From contig JBAVAQ010000092.1 in NCBI GenBank assembly GCA_049585795.1, forward strand, positions 1-64,000: a DNA stretch of 64,000 nt. Direction: 5' to 3'. Below the pieces are notes generated by a model. The model saw nothing but the letters and a program-made list of their open reading frames with translations, was not told where the DNA came from and searched no databases. The stretch's first letter is position 1. The number at the start of each line of letters is the position of its first letter. Below are positions 32,419-40,865 of this stretch, piece by piece. The DNA is from JABDBE01 sp049585795 (lineage in GTDB: Bacteria > Acidobacteriota > Terriglobia > Terriglobales > Acidobacteriaceae). A program made the position numbers and the translations under genes.

Positions 32419-33680
32419 ATCTCGCTTCCGTCATTCGTTCCGAAGAAAAATTGCTGCTCCCCACTTACGATCGCCACAAGATCCTGTTCGAGCGGGGCCG
32501 TGGCGTGTATCTGTGGGACTCGCGGGGGAAACGTTATCTCGATTTTCTGAGCGGGATCGGCGTGAACGCCCTGGGACACGCGCATCCTGCGATTAAAGCG
32601 ACCTTAAAGCGGCAGGCGGGGCGGCTGATTCACGTTTCCAATCTGTTTTTCCACGAGTACCAGGCGGAACTGGCCAGGCGATTGACCAAGATTTCCGCCA
32701 TGGATCGGGCGTTCTTCTGCAACAGCGGAACCGAAGCGTGGGAGGGCGCGCTTAAACTTGCGCGTATCTATGCGCGAAGCAGGAATACGAATGGCCACCG
32801 GCCAAAGTGGCGCATATTGGCACTCGATAACTCGTTTCATGGGCGAACTTTTGGTTCGCTGGCCACGACCGGCCAGGCCAAGTATCGCGATCCTTTCGTT
32901 CCGCTTCTGCCTGGAGTCGGCTTCGTCCGATTCAATGATGTAGAAGACCTGAAACACCAGTTCGACGCGGGGGTGTGCGCAATTTGCCTGGAGACGATTC
33001 AGGGCGAGGGTGGAATCTGTCCGGTCAGTCCAGAGTTTTTACAGTTAGCACGCCAGTTGACCGAAAGCAGCGATGCCTTGCTGATCCTCGACGAGATCCA
33101 GTGTGGTTTGGGACGAACCGGTCGCTACTTCGCCTACCAACACTATGGCGTGCAACCCGACATCGTAACGATCGCGAAACCGTTGGCTGCGGGATTGCCG
33201 CTGGGAGCGATTCTCACGACTAATCGCGTCGCGAGCAGCATGCACCCCGGGATGCACGGCACGACATTTGGTGGAGGGCCACTAGCCTGCGCGGTCGCGA
33301 TCCAGTTTTTGTCCACGCTGGATGGACTGCTCGATCATGTCGGCGAACTTGGAAATTATTTCCATGGGAAGCTTACCGCATTGAAGGTTAAGCACGGCTG
33401 CATTCGCGACGTCCGTGGAATGGGTCTCATGCTCGCAATCGAGTTGGACTCAGCCGACACTGCCAAGGCTGTGGTTTCGAACTTGTTGGCAAAAAGAATT
33501 CTCATCAATCGCACCCATGAAACGGTTTTGCGTTTCTTGCCGCCCTACATCATTCAAGAAAAGCACGTCGATGAAGTGATCCGAGCGCTCGATTCAGCCT
33601 TGACTGTGAAGCGGCAAGGCGCGGCGAAGCACACGGTGAATCACATCCCAAGAAAGAGAAAGAGGAGTCAAAGTGAATAG
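32415..33680 (+). CDS. argD: acetylornithine aminotransferase
   Basis: A 421-residue class III PLP aminotransferase. FNSGTEAWEGALKLAR-like sequence (FCNSGTEAWEGALKLARIYA) marks the cofactor site, ILDEIQCGLGRTG the Asp, and VTIAKPLAAGLPLG the PLP Lys. It converts N-acetylglutamate semialdehyde to N-acetylornithine and may also act in lysine synthesis (DapC). ATG overlaps argB TGA (ATGA). The C-terminal 20 residues are Lys/Arg-rich (VNHIPRKRKRSQSE), an unusual extension. Confidence 0.93.
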   Translation: MNLASVIRSEEKLLLPTYDRHKILFERGRGVYLWDSRGKRYLDFLSGIGVNALGHAHPAIKATLKRQAGRLIHVSNLFFHEYQAELARRLTKISAMDRAFFCNSGTEAWEGALKLARIYARSRNTNGHRPKWRILALDNSFHGRTFGSLATTGQAKYRDPFVPLLPGVGFVRFNDVEDLKHQFDAGVCAICLETIQGEGGICPVSPEFLQLARQLTESSDALLILDEIQCGLGRTGRYFAYQHYGVQPDIVTIAKPLAAGLPLGAILTTNRVASSMHPGMHGTTFGGGPLACAVAIQFLSTLDGLLDHVGELGNYFHGKLTALKVKHGCIRDVRGMGLMLAIELDSADTAKAVVSNLLAKRILINRTHETVLRFLPPYIIQEKHVDEVIRALDSALTVKRQGAAKHTVNHIPRKRKRSQSE

Positions 33681-34683
33681 TCCATCTCTAAAAAGAGCGC
33701 CTCTGGCCCCCACAAGAGTTTCCAATACCTTTTGGGGCACTGATCTGGTTTCGACCCGCGATTTAGGTCGCCCGGGAGTTGAGGCTGTGCTTCAGCTTGC
33801 TGGAATCATGAAGGCGCGTCCCGCAGATTTTCGCAGCGCGCTTGCGGGCAAGCAAATGGTGATGTTCTTTGAGAAGCCTTCGTTGCGAACTCGGCTGACG
33901 TTCGAAGCAGGAATGTCGAGCCTGGGCGGCGCCACGTTTTTCGTGGACCAGACGCAAGAGCGACTGGACGCACGAGAAAAACTGAGCGACATTGCGCATA
34001 ACCTCGAACGCTGGGTCGATGCCATTGTGTTGCGCACCTTCGCCCAGAAAACAATTCAGGGTATGGCGGAGCACGCCTCTATTCCCGTAATCAACGCCCT
34101 CAGCGATCTGGAGCATCCCTGCCAGGCTTTGGCGGACTATTTCACGCTGCAGGAACGTTTTGGCGATCTCAAGAATATCCGCCTCGCCTATGTGGGCGAC
34201 GGTAATAACGTGGCCCATTCTTTACTGCTGACCTGCGCGTGTCTCGGGTCGAAAATCCGGATGGCCACGCCCAAGGACTACGGCCCCAATGCCCAAATCC
34301 TCTCTGACGCGCAAGCGATAGCCGAACAGACCGGTGCGGTTATCGAGATGCTTTCCGGTCCCCATGAGGCGGTTGAAGGTGTGGACGCGGTTTACACTGA
34401 CGCGTGGGCAAGCATGGGCCAGGAGCACGAAGCCACGAAACGCGCCAAGGTTTTCCCGCCTTACCAGATGAACCAGGAACTGGTGGCGACAGCGGCACCG
34501 CACGCCGTGTTCATGCACTGCCTGCCCGCTCATCGCGGAGAGGAAATCACCGACGCGGTCATGGACTCGGAAAGATCAGTCGTCTTCGATCAAGCGGAAA
34601 GCCGGCTGCACGTGCAGAAAGCCATCTTATACTTATTGCTTGGCGGCGAAACGCGCCTGCCATCGAGGAGCGCTCATGCCTGA
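33673..34683 (+). CDS. argF: ornithine carbamoyltransferase
   Basis: A 336-residue transcarbamylase. FEKPSLRTRLTFEAGM binds carbamoyl phosphate, DLEHPCQALAD and DAWASMGQE follow, and MHCLPAHRGEEI is the ornithine-binding HCLP loop that separates OTCase from acetylornithine-type enzymes. It makes citrulline. GTG start with AGGAG upstream; it overlaps argD by 8 bases. The N-terminus carries a short extra leader (about 15 residues) before the domain. Confidence 0.94.
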   Translation: MNSPSLKRAPLAPTRVSNTFWGTDLVSTRDLGRPGVEAVLQLAGIMKARPADFRSALAGKQMVMFFEKPSLRTRLTFEAGMSSLGGATFFVDQTQERLDAREKLSDIAHNLERWVDAIVLRTFAQKTIQGMAEHASIPVINALSDLEHPCQALADYFTLQERFGDLKNIRLAYVGDGNNVAHSLLLTCACLGSKIRMATPKDYGPNAQILSDAQAIAEQTGAVIEMLSGPHEAVEGVDAVYTDAWASMGQEHEATKRAKVFPPYQMNQELVATAAPHAVFMHCLPAHRGEEITDAVMDSERSVVFDQAESRLHVQKAILYLLLGGETRLPSRSAHA

Positions 34684-35896
34684 GAAAGTCGTTCTTGCGT
34701 ATTCGGGAGGTCTGGATACCTCCATTATTATTCCGTGGCTCAAAGAAAATTATGCCTACGATGTGATTGCGATGGTGGGCGATGTGGGCCAGGGAGACGA
34801 CATTGAAGCGGTAGTGGCGAAAGCCTACGCCACCGGCGCATCGCAAGTCGTGGTCGAAGATCTCCGCGAAGAATTTCTTACCGGGTACGTGTTCCCCGCG
34901 TTGAAAGCGGGAGCAGTGTACGAACACAAATATTTGTTGGGCACATCGTTGGCTCGGCCGGTGATTGCGAAACATCAGGTCGAAGTCGCCTTGCGCGAGG
35001 GAGCTACGGCTCTCGCCCATGGATGCACGGGCAAAGGCAATGATCAGGTGCGCTTCGAATTGGCGTACCAGGCGCTTGCGCCCGAGCTGCGCGTGATTGC
35101 CCCCTGGCGCGAGTGGTCCTTGAAATCTCGTGAAGATTGCCTCGACTACGCCGAGCAGCATGGAATTCCTGTGGCCGCCAGCCGCGAGAAGATTCACAGC
35201 CGCGATCGGAATCTGTGGCACCTCAGCCACGAGGGAGGTGAGTTGGAGGACGCGGCCAATGCGCCGTTGCCGAGCACCTGGCAGATGACCCGTTCGCCGC
35301 AAGATGCGCCGGAGCGCGAAGAACAAGTAACCATCGGCTTTGAAGCGGGCATCCCGGTTTCGGTCAACGGTCTGGAGCTCGATCCGGTGTCACTCGTTGA
35401 GCTGTTAAACGAAGTCGGTGCCCGCAACGCCATTGGGCGCGTTGACCTGGTTGAGAATCGGTTTGTTGGAATCAAGTCCCGCGGCTGCTACGAAACTCCG
35501 GGCGGAACTTTGCTGATCACGGCGCACCGCGAACTTGAAGCTCTGTGCCTGGAACGAGATGTCGCACACTTCAAGCAACACATCGCGCTGAAATATGCGG
35601 AGTTGGTTTACTTCGGATTTTGGTTCGCACCGCTTCGCGAAGCGCTCGATGCTTTCGTCGAAAGCACACAAAAGGACGTAACCGGCTCGGTCACGCTTTC
35701 CTTGTATAAGGGCAATGTTTCGGTGGTGAGCCGTCAATCTGAACATTCGTTGTATCGGACCGATCTGTCCTCTTTCACCATGGGCGATAGCTACGACCAG
35801 AAAGATGCGGCCGGCTTCATTCGCATTCTCGGTATTCCGTCGCGCTCTCGCGCGCAGGCCCGCAAGCAGGCTGCGAAATCGGAGGTTGCGCAATGA
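34676..35896 (+). CDS. argG: argininosuccinate synthase
   Basis: A 406-residue ArgG. VVLAYSGGLDTSIIIPWL is the ATP pyrophosphatase P-loop; HGCTGKGNDQVRFEL and SREKIHSRDRNLWHLSHEG follow. It joins citrulline and aspartate. ATG 34676 overlaps argF by 8 bases; the frame is open further upstream, but this start fits the family exactly. Confidence 0.95.
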   Translation: MPEKVVLAYSGGLDTSIIIPWLKENYAYDVIAMVGDVGQGDDIEAVVAKAYATGASQVVVEDLREEFLTGYVFPALKAGAVYEHKYLLGTSLARPVIAKHQVEVALREGATALAHGCTGKGNDQVRFELAYQALAPELRVIAPWREWSLKSREDCLDYAEQHGIPVAASREKIHSRDRNLWHLSHEGGELEDAANAPLPSTWQMTRSPQDAPEREEQVTIGFEAGIPVSVNGLELDPVSLVELLNEVGARNAIGRVDLVENRFVGIKSRGCYETPGGTLLITAHRELEALCLERDVAHFKQHIALKYAELVYFGFWFAPLREALDAFVESTQKDVTGSVTLSLYKGNVSVVSRQSEHSLYRTDLSSFTMGDSYDQKDAAGFIRILGIPSRSRAQARKQAAKSEVAQ

Positions 35897-37296
35897 AGAT
35901 GTGGTCCGGCCGTTTCCGGCAACCGCTGGATCCGGCATTCGAACATTGGCAGCGTTCGTTTGAGTTTGACCGGCGACTGTTGGCACACGAACTCGCCGCC
36001 AGCAGCGCTCATGCTCGCGCGTTGAAGACTGCGGACATCCTGACTTCAGATGAACTTATTGCAATCCTGCAGGGGCTCGAGGGAATCGGCCAGCAAGCAG
36101 CCGCGTCGCCTGCGTTTCTTGAAGACGACGAAGCCGAAGATGTACACCACTTCGTCGAAAAAAAGCTGGTCTCGCTGATTGGCGAAGTTGGATTCAAGCT
36201 GCACAGCGGGCGCAGTCGAAACGAGCAAATCGCGACCGACTTGCGTTTGTACGCCCGAGCGGCCGTTGATCAAGTCCGGGCCGATCTCGCAGCGTTGTGC
36301 GGCGCTCTCCTGGACCGCGCTCAGCAAGCCGGGAACGCCGCCATGCCTGCTTACACCCATCTGCAACGCGCGGAGCCAGTGCTGGTATCGCACTGGTTGC
36401 TGGCTTACGTCGAAATGTTTCTGCGCGACGCAGATCGTCTCGCCGATTGCCGGAAGCGGCTGAACGTGTGCCCTCTCGGTTCGGGTGCCGTCGCAGGAGC
36501 AACGCTGCCTCTGGATCGTCGAGCGATGGCAGCTGACCTTGGCTTTGATCAGCCGACCGCGAACAGCATCGACGCCACCAGTGATCGCGATTTCGTTATT
36601 GAATTCGTGAATGCGCTTTCGCTGCTTGCTCTCCACTTGAGCCGCTGGGCAGAAGAGATGATTCTGTTCTCATCCCAGGAGTACGGGTTCGTCCGCCTAC
36701 CCGAAGCTTATTCGACGGGAAGCAGCGCGATGCCGCAGAAGAAGAATCCCGATCTGCTGGAACTCACACGGGGCAAGTCCGCTCGCGTAATGGGAGACGC
36801 GACTACTCTGCAGATTTGCCTGAAGGGCTTACCCCTTGCCTACAACAAGGACTTGCAGGAGACGCAGGAACCGCTGTTTGATGCGGCCGACACCGTGCTT
36901 TCGCTGCTGCCTCTCGTGACCGGCTGGATCAAAGCCGTTGAGTTTAACTACGAAGCCATGCAGCAGGCAGCACAGTCGGGATTCATGAACGCATGGGCCG
37001 CCGCCACTTACCTGGTGCAACGCGGCGTCCCTTTCCGTCTTGCGCACGAGCACATAGGAAAGGCGGTGCAGATGTGTCTGGAGAAGCATTGCGAGCTGCA
37101 AGATTTGTCTTTGGAGGAACTGCACTCAGTGAACGCAAAATTTGACCACGACTTCTATGCGTGCCTGAAGCTGGAATCGGTGCTTGCCCTCCACGACGTT
37201 TCCGGTGGTACAGCGCCGGCGCGAGTGCGGCAGGCGATAGCTGATGCTCGACAGAGGATCGACTCCATCCGGGAGGGCGTCCATGCGCACGCGTAA
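35893..37296 (+). CDS. argH: argininosuccinate lyase
   Basis: A 467-residue ArgH of the fumarase/aspartase superfamily. Landmarks: MWSGRFRQPLDPAFEHW, GFKLHSGRSRNEQIATDLRL, YTHLQRAEPVLVSHWL and the signature GSSAMPQKKNPDLLEL. It releases arginine and fumarate. ATG overlaps argG TGA (ATGA). Complete and normal in length. Confidence 0.95.
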   Translation: MKMWSGRFRQPLDPAFEHWQRSFEFDRRLLAHELAASSAHARALKTADILTSDELIAILQGLEGIGQQAAASPAFLEDDEAEDVHHFVEKKLVSLIGEVGFKLHSGRSRNEQIATDLRLYARAAVDQVRADLAALCGALLDRAQQAGNAAMPAYTHLQRAEPVLVSHWLLAYVEMFLRDADRLADCRKRLNVCPLGSGAVAGATLPLDRRAMAADLGFDQPTANSIDATSDRDFVIEFVNALSLLALHLSRWAEEMILFSSQEYGFVRLPEAYSTGSSAMPQKKNPDLLELTRGKSARVMGDATTLQICLKGLPLAYNKDLQETQEPLFDAADTVLSLLPLVTGWIKAVEFNYEAMQQAAQSGFMNAWAAATYLVQRGVPFRLAHEHIGKAVQMCLEKHCELQDLSLEELHSVNAKFDHDFYACLKLESVLALHDVSGGTAPARVRQAIADARQRIDSIREGVHAHA

Positions 37297-37792
37297 AGCG
37301 ATTCTTCCTGACGCCCAACGGATTCACGCTCTGATTTCCGCTTATGCCGGGGACGGAACTCTTCTGCCGCGCACTTTGGCCGAGATCTGCGAGAACGTTC
37401 GGGACTTTGTCGTCTTGGAAGACGGCGGCGCGATTATAGGCTGCGGCGCGCTCCATCTCTACGGTCCGCATCTGGCAGAGATTCGTTCCATCACGGTTTC
37501 GCCTTCGCAGCAAGGCAAAGGCGGTGGTGGGTACTTGGTAAAGGCGTTGCTGGCAGAGGCGAAAAAACACCGCGTTACCTGCACTTGCCTGTTCACGCGC
37601 GCTCCAGAGTTTTTCGCTCGCCTGGGCTTCGCAACCGCACAACGCGAGGACTTGCCCGACAAGATTTACAAGGACTGTCATGTTTGCCCCCGCTTTCATG
37701 CTTGCGATGAAGTAGCCATGGTGCGTGGCGAACTACCAAAGTTCGCGATTCTGCCGGAACCCGCGAACTGGCTGGTCAAGCTTCAAGTGTGA
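37283..37792 (+). CDS. argA: GNAT N-acetyltransferase, likely short N-acetylglutamate synthase
   Basis: A 169-residue GNAT protein. VVLEDGGAIIGCGALHLYGPHLAEIRSITV-type core (broken here) is followed by the acetyl-CoA loop SPSQQGKGGGGYLVKALL. It has the CGALH motif typical of ArgA-like GNATs and no amino-acid-kinase domain. Position as the last gene of the arg operon, overlapping argH by 14 bases, with no argJ in the cluster, makes N-acetylglutamate synthesis the best guess. ATG 37283 preferred. Confidence 0.8.
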   Translation: MRTRKAILPDAQRIHALISAYAGDGTLLPRTLAEICENVRDFVVLEDGGAIIGCGALHLYGPHLAEIRSITVSPSQQGKGGGGYLVKALLAEAKKHRVTCTCLFTRAPEFFARLGFATAQREDLPDKIYKDCHVCPRFHACDEVAMVRGELPKFAILPEPANWLVKLQV

Positions 37793-37856
37793 ATCCGCCG
37801 GTTCGGCCTCCGGGCACGAGTTTTGCAAGCCTGCCCATTCGCGATATCTTAGTCTC

Positions 37857-38981
37857 ATGCAACTTCGAGGATGCGGTACCGCGCTTGTAACTCCCTTTCG
37901 TCAGGACGGCTCCATCGACGAGCCTGCTCTGCGCAACCTGGTGGCGTGGCAGGTCGAATCCGGGATTGATTTCCTGGTTCCCTGCGGCACTACCGGCGAA
38001 ACTCCTACGCTGTCGCATGATGAGTGGCTGCAGGTCATTGATGTCACCGTCGAAGTGGTCGCGGGGCGCGTGCCCATCATGGCCGGCGCCACTTCGAACT
38101 CAACCCATGACGCAGTCGAGAAAGCAAGGGAAGTTGCGCGGCCCGGCGTGAATGCAATCCTGTCGGCATCGCCTTACTACAATAAGCCCACGCAGGAAGG
38201 CCAGTATCGGCATTTCCGCGCCATTGCCGAAGCCGTGGACAAGCCGATCATTCTCTACAACGTCCCCGGCCGCACCGGCGCCAACCTTGAACCAGCGACA
38301 TTGGCTCGGCTTGCCGAGATCCCGAATATCGCCGGCGTGAAAGAAGCCAGCGGCAACATCGCACAAATGGCGGAACTTTGTGCTGCGGTGCCCGAGACTT
38401 TTCTCGTCTTTTCTGGCGACGATGCGGTTACTTTGCCAATCATAGCACTGGGCGGCGTAGGCATCATTTCGGTTGCTTCCAACGAGATTCCCCGCGAAAT
38501 GGCCGAGATGACGCGGGCAGCGCTCAACAACGATTGGGATGCGGCCCGGCGCATTCATCGCAAATACGTAGCTCTTATGCAGGCCAACTTCATCGAATCC
38601 AATCCGATGCCGGTAAAGGCGGTGCTGGCGATGATGGGGAAAATTGAAGAAGTCTATCGCCTGCCGCTTCTGCCAATGCGCCGTGAGACGCGCTCTAAAT
38701 TGCAGAAGATTGCCACTGAAGCCGGTGTGATTGCCAAGCCAGCGACGCCGCCTCCTGATGTAGTCAATTTTTACATCTACGAAAACTGGCTCGCTGGGCC
38801 GCACAAAATCGTTCTGCATCGATCCAGTTGCGGACAGTGCAACCACGGCAAGGGACGTCCGGCGGGACATGACGCGAACCATTCGCGCTGGCACGGGCCT
38901 TACGCCACGCTTACGGACGCGCGTGAAACTGCACAAGGCATGGCAGGAGTGCTGATCCGCAGCGAGTGCAAGTGCATTTGA
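37857..38981 (+). CDS. dapA: 4-hydroxy-tetrahydrodipicolinate synthase with an extra C-terminal domain
   Basis: Residues 1-292 are a full DapA: PCGTTGETPTLSHDEW, ASPYYNKPTQEGQYRHF, the Tyr of YNVPGRT (about 134) and the Schiff-base Lys of AGVKEASGN (about 162). It condenses pyruvate and aspartate semialdehyde for lysine and peptidoglycan. A Pro-rich linker (about 293-302) leads to about 72 extra residues: FYIYENWLAGPHK, HRSSCGQCNHGKG, HSRWHGPYAT and a final SECKCI. These Cys and His could bind metal. Family members usually stop near 290-300. No ribosome site is evident. Confidence 0.93.
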   Translation: MQLRGCGTALVTPFRQDGSIDEPALRNLVAWQVESGIDFLVPCGTTGETPTLSHDEWLQVIDVTVEVVAGRVPIMAGATSNSTHDAVEKAREVARPGVNAILSASPYYNKPTQEGQYRHFRAIAEAVDKPIILYNVPGRTGANLEPATLARLAEIPNIAGVKEASGNIAQMAELCAAVPETFLVFSGDDAVTLPIIALGGVGIISVASNEIPREMAEMTRAALNNDWDAARRIHRKYVALMQANFIESNPMPVKAVLAMMGKIEEVYRLPLLPMRRETRSKLQKIATEAGVIAKPATPPPDVVNFYIYENWLAGPHKIVLHRSSCGQCNHGKGRPAGHDANHSRWHGPYATLTDARETAQGMAGVLIRSECKCI

Positions 38982-38999
38982 TGGTTTCTGATTGCTGTT

Positions 39000-39133
39000 C
39001 TCGGCGTTCTCCGCGGCTGTTCTCGGCCCTCTCTGCGTTTCAAGATTTTGATCAGCCGATTTTGACCAGCCTGCGACAGGTACAAAGTCTTAAATCGCCG
39101 AGGTCGGGGAGAACCACCGCGGAGTGCGCCGAG
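39000..39133. repeat. imperfect inverted repeat between dapA and dapD
   Basis: Bases 39000-39022 (CTCGGCGTTCTCCGCGGCTG...) are the inverted form of 39111-39133 (GAACCACCGCGGAGTGCGCC...) at about 19 of 23 positions, separated by 88 bases. It resembles the extragenic GC-rich repeats common in relatives. It may fold in the dapD leader. Confidence 0.5.
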
Positions 39134-39212
39134 CAAACCGCGGGCGACGGACACTGCGCGGGGAATCGGCAATCGGCAACCCCAAACTGAAAATCCCGTA
39201 TACTTTCCTCGC

Positions 39213-40043
39213 ATGGAATCCCTCAGATCCGCGATCGAACGTCTTGCTTCCCTGGAAGTTGAAAGCCATCCGGACGCGCGTCAAATCTTCATGGACTTTC
39301 GCGATGAGCTGACCCAGGGAAAGATTCGCGCAGCAGAAAAAATTGACGGGCAATGGGTGGTAAATATCTGGGTGAAGCAGGGCATTCTGCTGGGCTTTCG
39401 CCTTGGCGAACTTAGCAAGATGGGCGAAGACGTAAGCCTTTCTTTCGTCGATAAAGACACCTTCCCAGCCCGGCGATTTACGGTCCGGGATCGCGTGCGC
39501 ATCGTACCCGGAGGTTCGTCGGTGCGCACCGGTTCTTTCGTGGCACATGGCGTGATCTGTATGCCTCCGATGTTTATTAACGTGGGCGCATATGTGGACG
39601 AAGGCACGATGGTGGACTCGCACGCGCTGGTTGGTTCCTGCGCCCAGATTGGCAAGCGCGTGCATTTGAGCGCGGCCGCTCAGATCGGTGGCGTGCTGGA
39701 ACCAATCAACGCGTCTCCCGTCATCGTTGAAGACGACGTGCTCGTGGGAGGTAACTGCGGCGTCTATGAGGGCACGCTGGTGCGGGCGCGAGCTGTCCTG
39801 GGAGCGGGCACAATCCTGACCCGCTCGACGCCGTTGTATGACATTGTTCGCGGGCAGGTATACCGAGCTACGGACGACAAGCCGCTCGAGGTGCCGGAAA
39901 ATGCGGTGGTCGTGCCTGGGTCACGCGCAGTGACGAGGGGGCAAGCTGCAGAGTGGAATTTATCGCTCTACACTCCGGTTATTGTAAAGTATCGGGACGA
40001 GAAAACCGACCAGCGAATCGAACTAGAGGACTTGCTGCGCTGA
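39213..40043 (+). CDS. dapD: tetrahydrodipicolinate N-succinyltransferase
   Basis: A 276-residue left-handed beta-helix enzyme of the DapD type. The N-terminal helical domain (LRSAIERLASLEVES) is followed by KINGQWVVNIWVKQGILL-like sequence, FPARRFTVRDRVRIVPGG, the hexapeptide run APMFINVGAYVDEGTMVDSHALVGSC-like, and LGAGTILTRSTPLYD. It succinylates tetrahydrodipicolinate in the succinylase branch to meso-diaminopimelate. It lies 231 bases after dapA on the same strand, with a repeat in between. Confidence 0.92.
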   Translation: MESLRSAIERLASLEVESHPDARQIFMDFRDELTQGKIRAAEKIDGQWVVNIWVKQGILLGFRLGELSKMGEDVSLSFVDKDTFPARRFTVRDRVRIVPGGSSVRTGSFVAHGVICMPPMFINVGAYVDEGTMVDSHALVGSCAQIGKRVHLSAAAQIGGVLEPINASPVIVEDDVLVGGNCGVYEGTLVRARAVLGAGTILTRSTPLYDIVRGQVYRATDDKPLEVPENAVVVPGSRAVTRGQAAEWNLSLYTPVIVKYRDEKTDQRIELEDLLR

Positions 40044-40745
40044 TCAAGAGGCCGACCGCGTGGGATTTGCGATTGGTGGCAGAGCTGCCTCCGTCATATT
40101 TCTTCGGCGGCGAAGCTCCATGTGCTTCTCTCGGAAGTGGGCTCTAGCACGGTCGCCCCAGGCACGCACAAAATAGTAATTCAATCCAGCGCCAATGGCT
40201 GAACTGGCGATCGGAATCACACGCCCCGACCACTTCTCGACCGCCTCCGTACTGGCCTGCAGGGCGATCCGCCGAATCACCCTGGGAACAAATCGATTGA
40301 CCACTTCCTTTTCCAACAGCTCACGGCTAATGTCCACGCCCGCAGCACTGGCTGCGGCGATCCATAGCTCAGCGGTTTCTTCGTCGGTGTTGTATTCGAA
40401 ACCGTAAATCAGGCTGAGTTTCTGAATCGTCCGCAGGGTGATGCCGGCCAAAATGCTGAGGTCGGGGAACATGGTCAAGATTCCACCAAGACCAAATCCG
40501 GCGCCTTCGGCCGCTGCCAGCTTCATTCCGCTGCGGATGACACCGTTCGCCAAATCATCCAGAACGCCGATGTCCACGGAATAGGTGCCTTGAAAGCTAT
40601 TGACGGGCACGCCATAAGCAGCGCGAAGCTGGAGGAGAAACTTCTTCGGGTCAACCCTCACAGTCTCGTAGGCGTGTTGAAAGCCACGCCGCAGGCCATA
40701 CTCAACCCTGCGTCGCAGCCACGATTTGCGTTCTTGTATAGCCAT
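40044..40745 (-). CDS. EcsC-family protein
   Basis: A 233-residue EcsC-family protein: VNSFQGTYSVDIGVLDDLAN, then the Gly/Ala-rich helix AAAEGAGFGLGGILTMFPDL and a C-terminal IPIASSAIGAGLNYYFVRAW block with the YYFVR motif. EcsC-type proteins are near-membrane proteins of uncertain role associated with ABC transport and secretion in Bacillus; a similar link here is not shown. Convergent with dapD, with ends directly adjoining. Confidence 0.85.
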   Translation of the reverse strand: MAIQERKSWLRRRVEYGLRRGFQHAYETVRVDPKKFLLQLRAAYGVPVNSFQGTYSVDIGVLDDLANGVIRSGMKLAAAEGAGFGLGGILTMFPDLSILAGITLRTIQKLSLIYGFEYNTDEETAELWIAAASAAGVDISRELLEKEVVNRFVPRVIRRIALQASTEAVEKWSGRVIPIASSAIGAGLNYYFVRAWGDRARAHFREKHMELRRRRNMTEAALPPIANPTRSAS

Positions 40746-40865
40746 CTGACTTGAAGTTAACTCAAGGAGCTTAGAAAAACCAGTTCCCGGTTCCCAGTTT
40801 ATGGTTCTCGGTTTAGGCGGGCGGTTTGCCCGGCATTCCTATGCTACGATCAATGGACACCTAAA

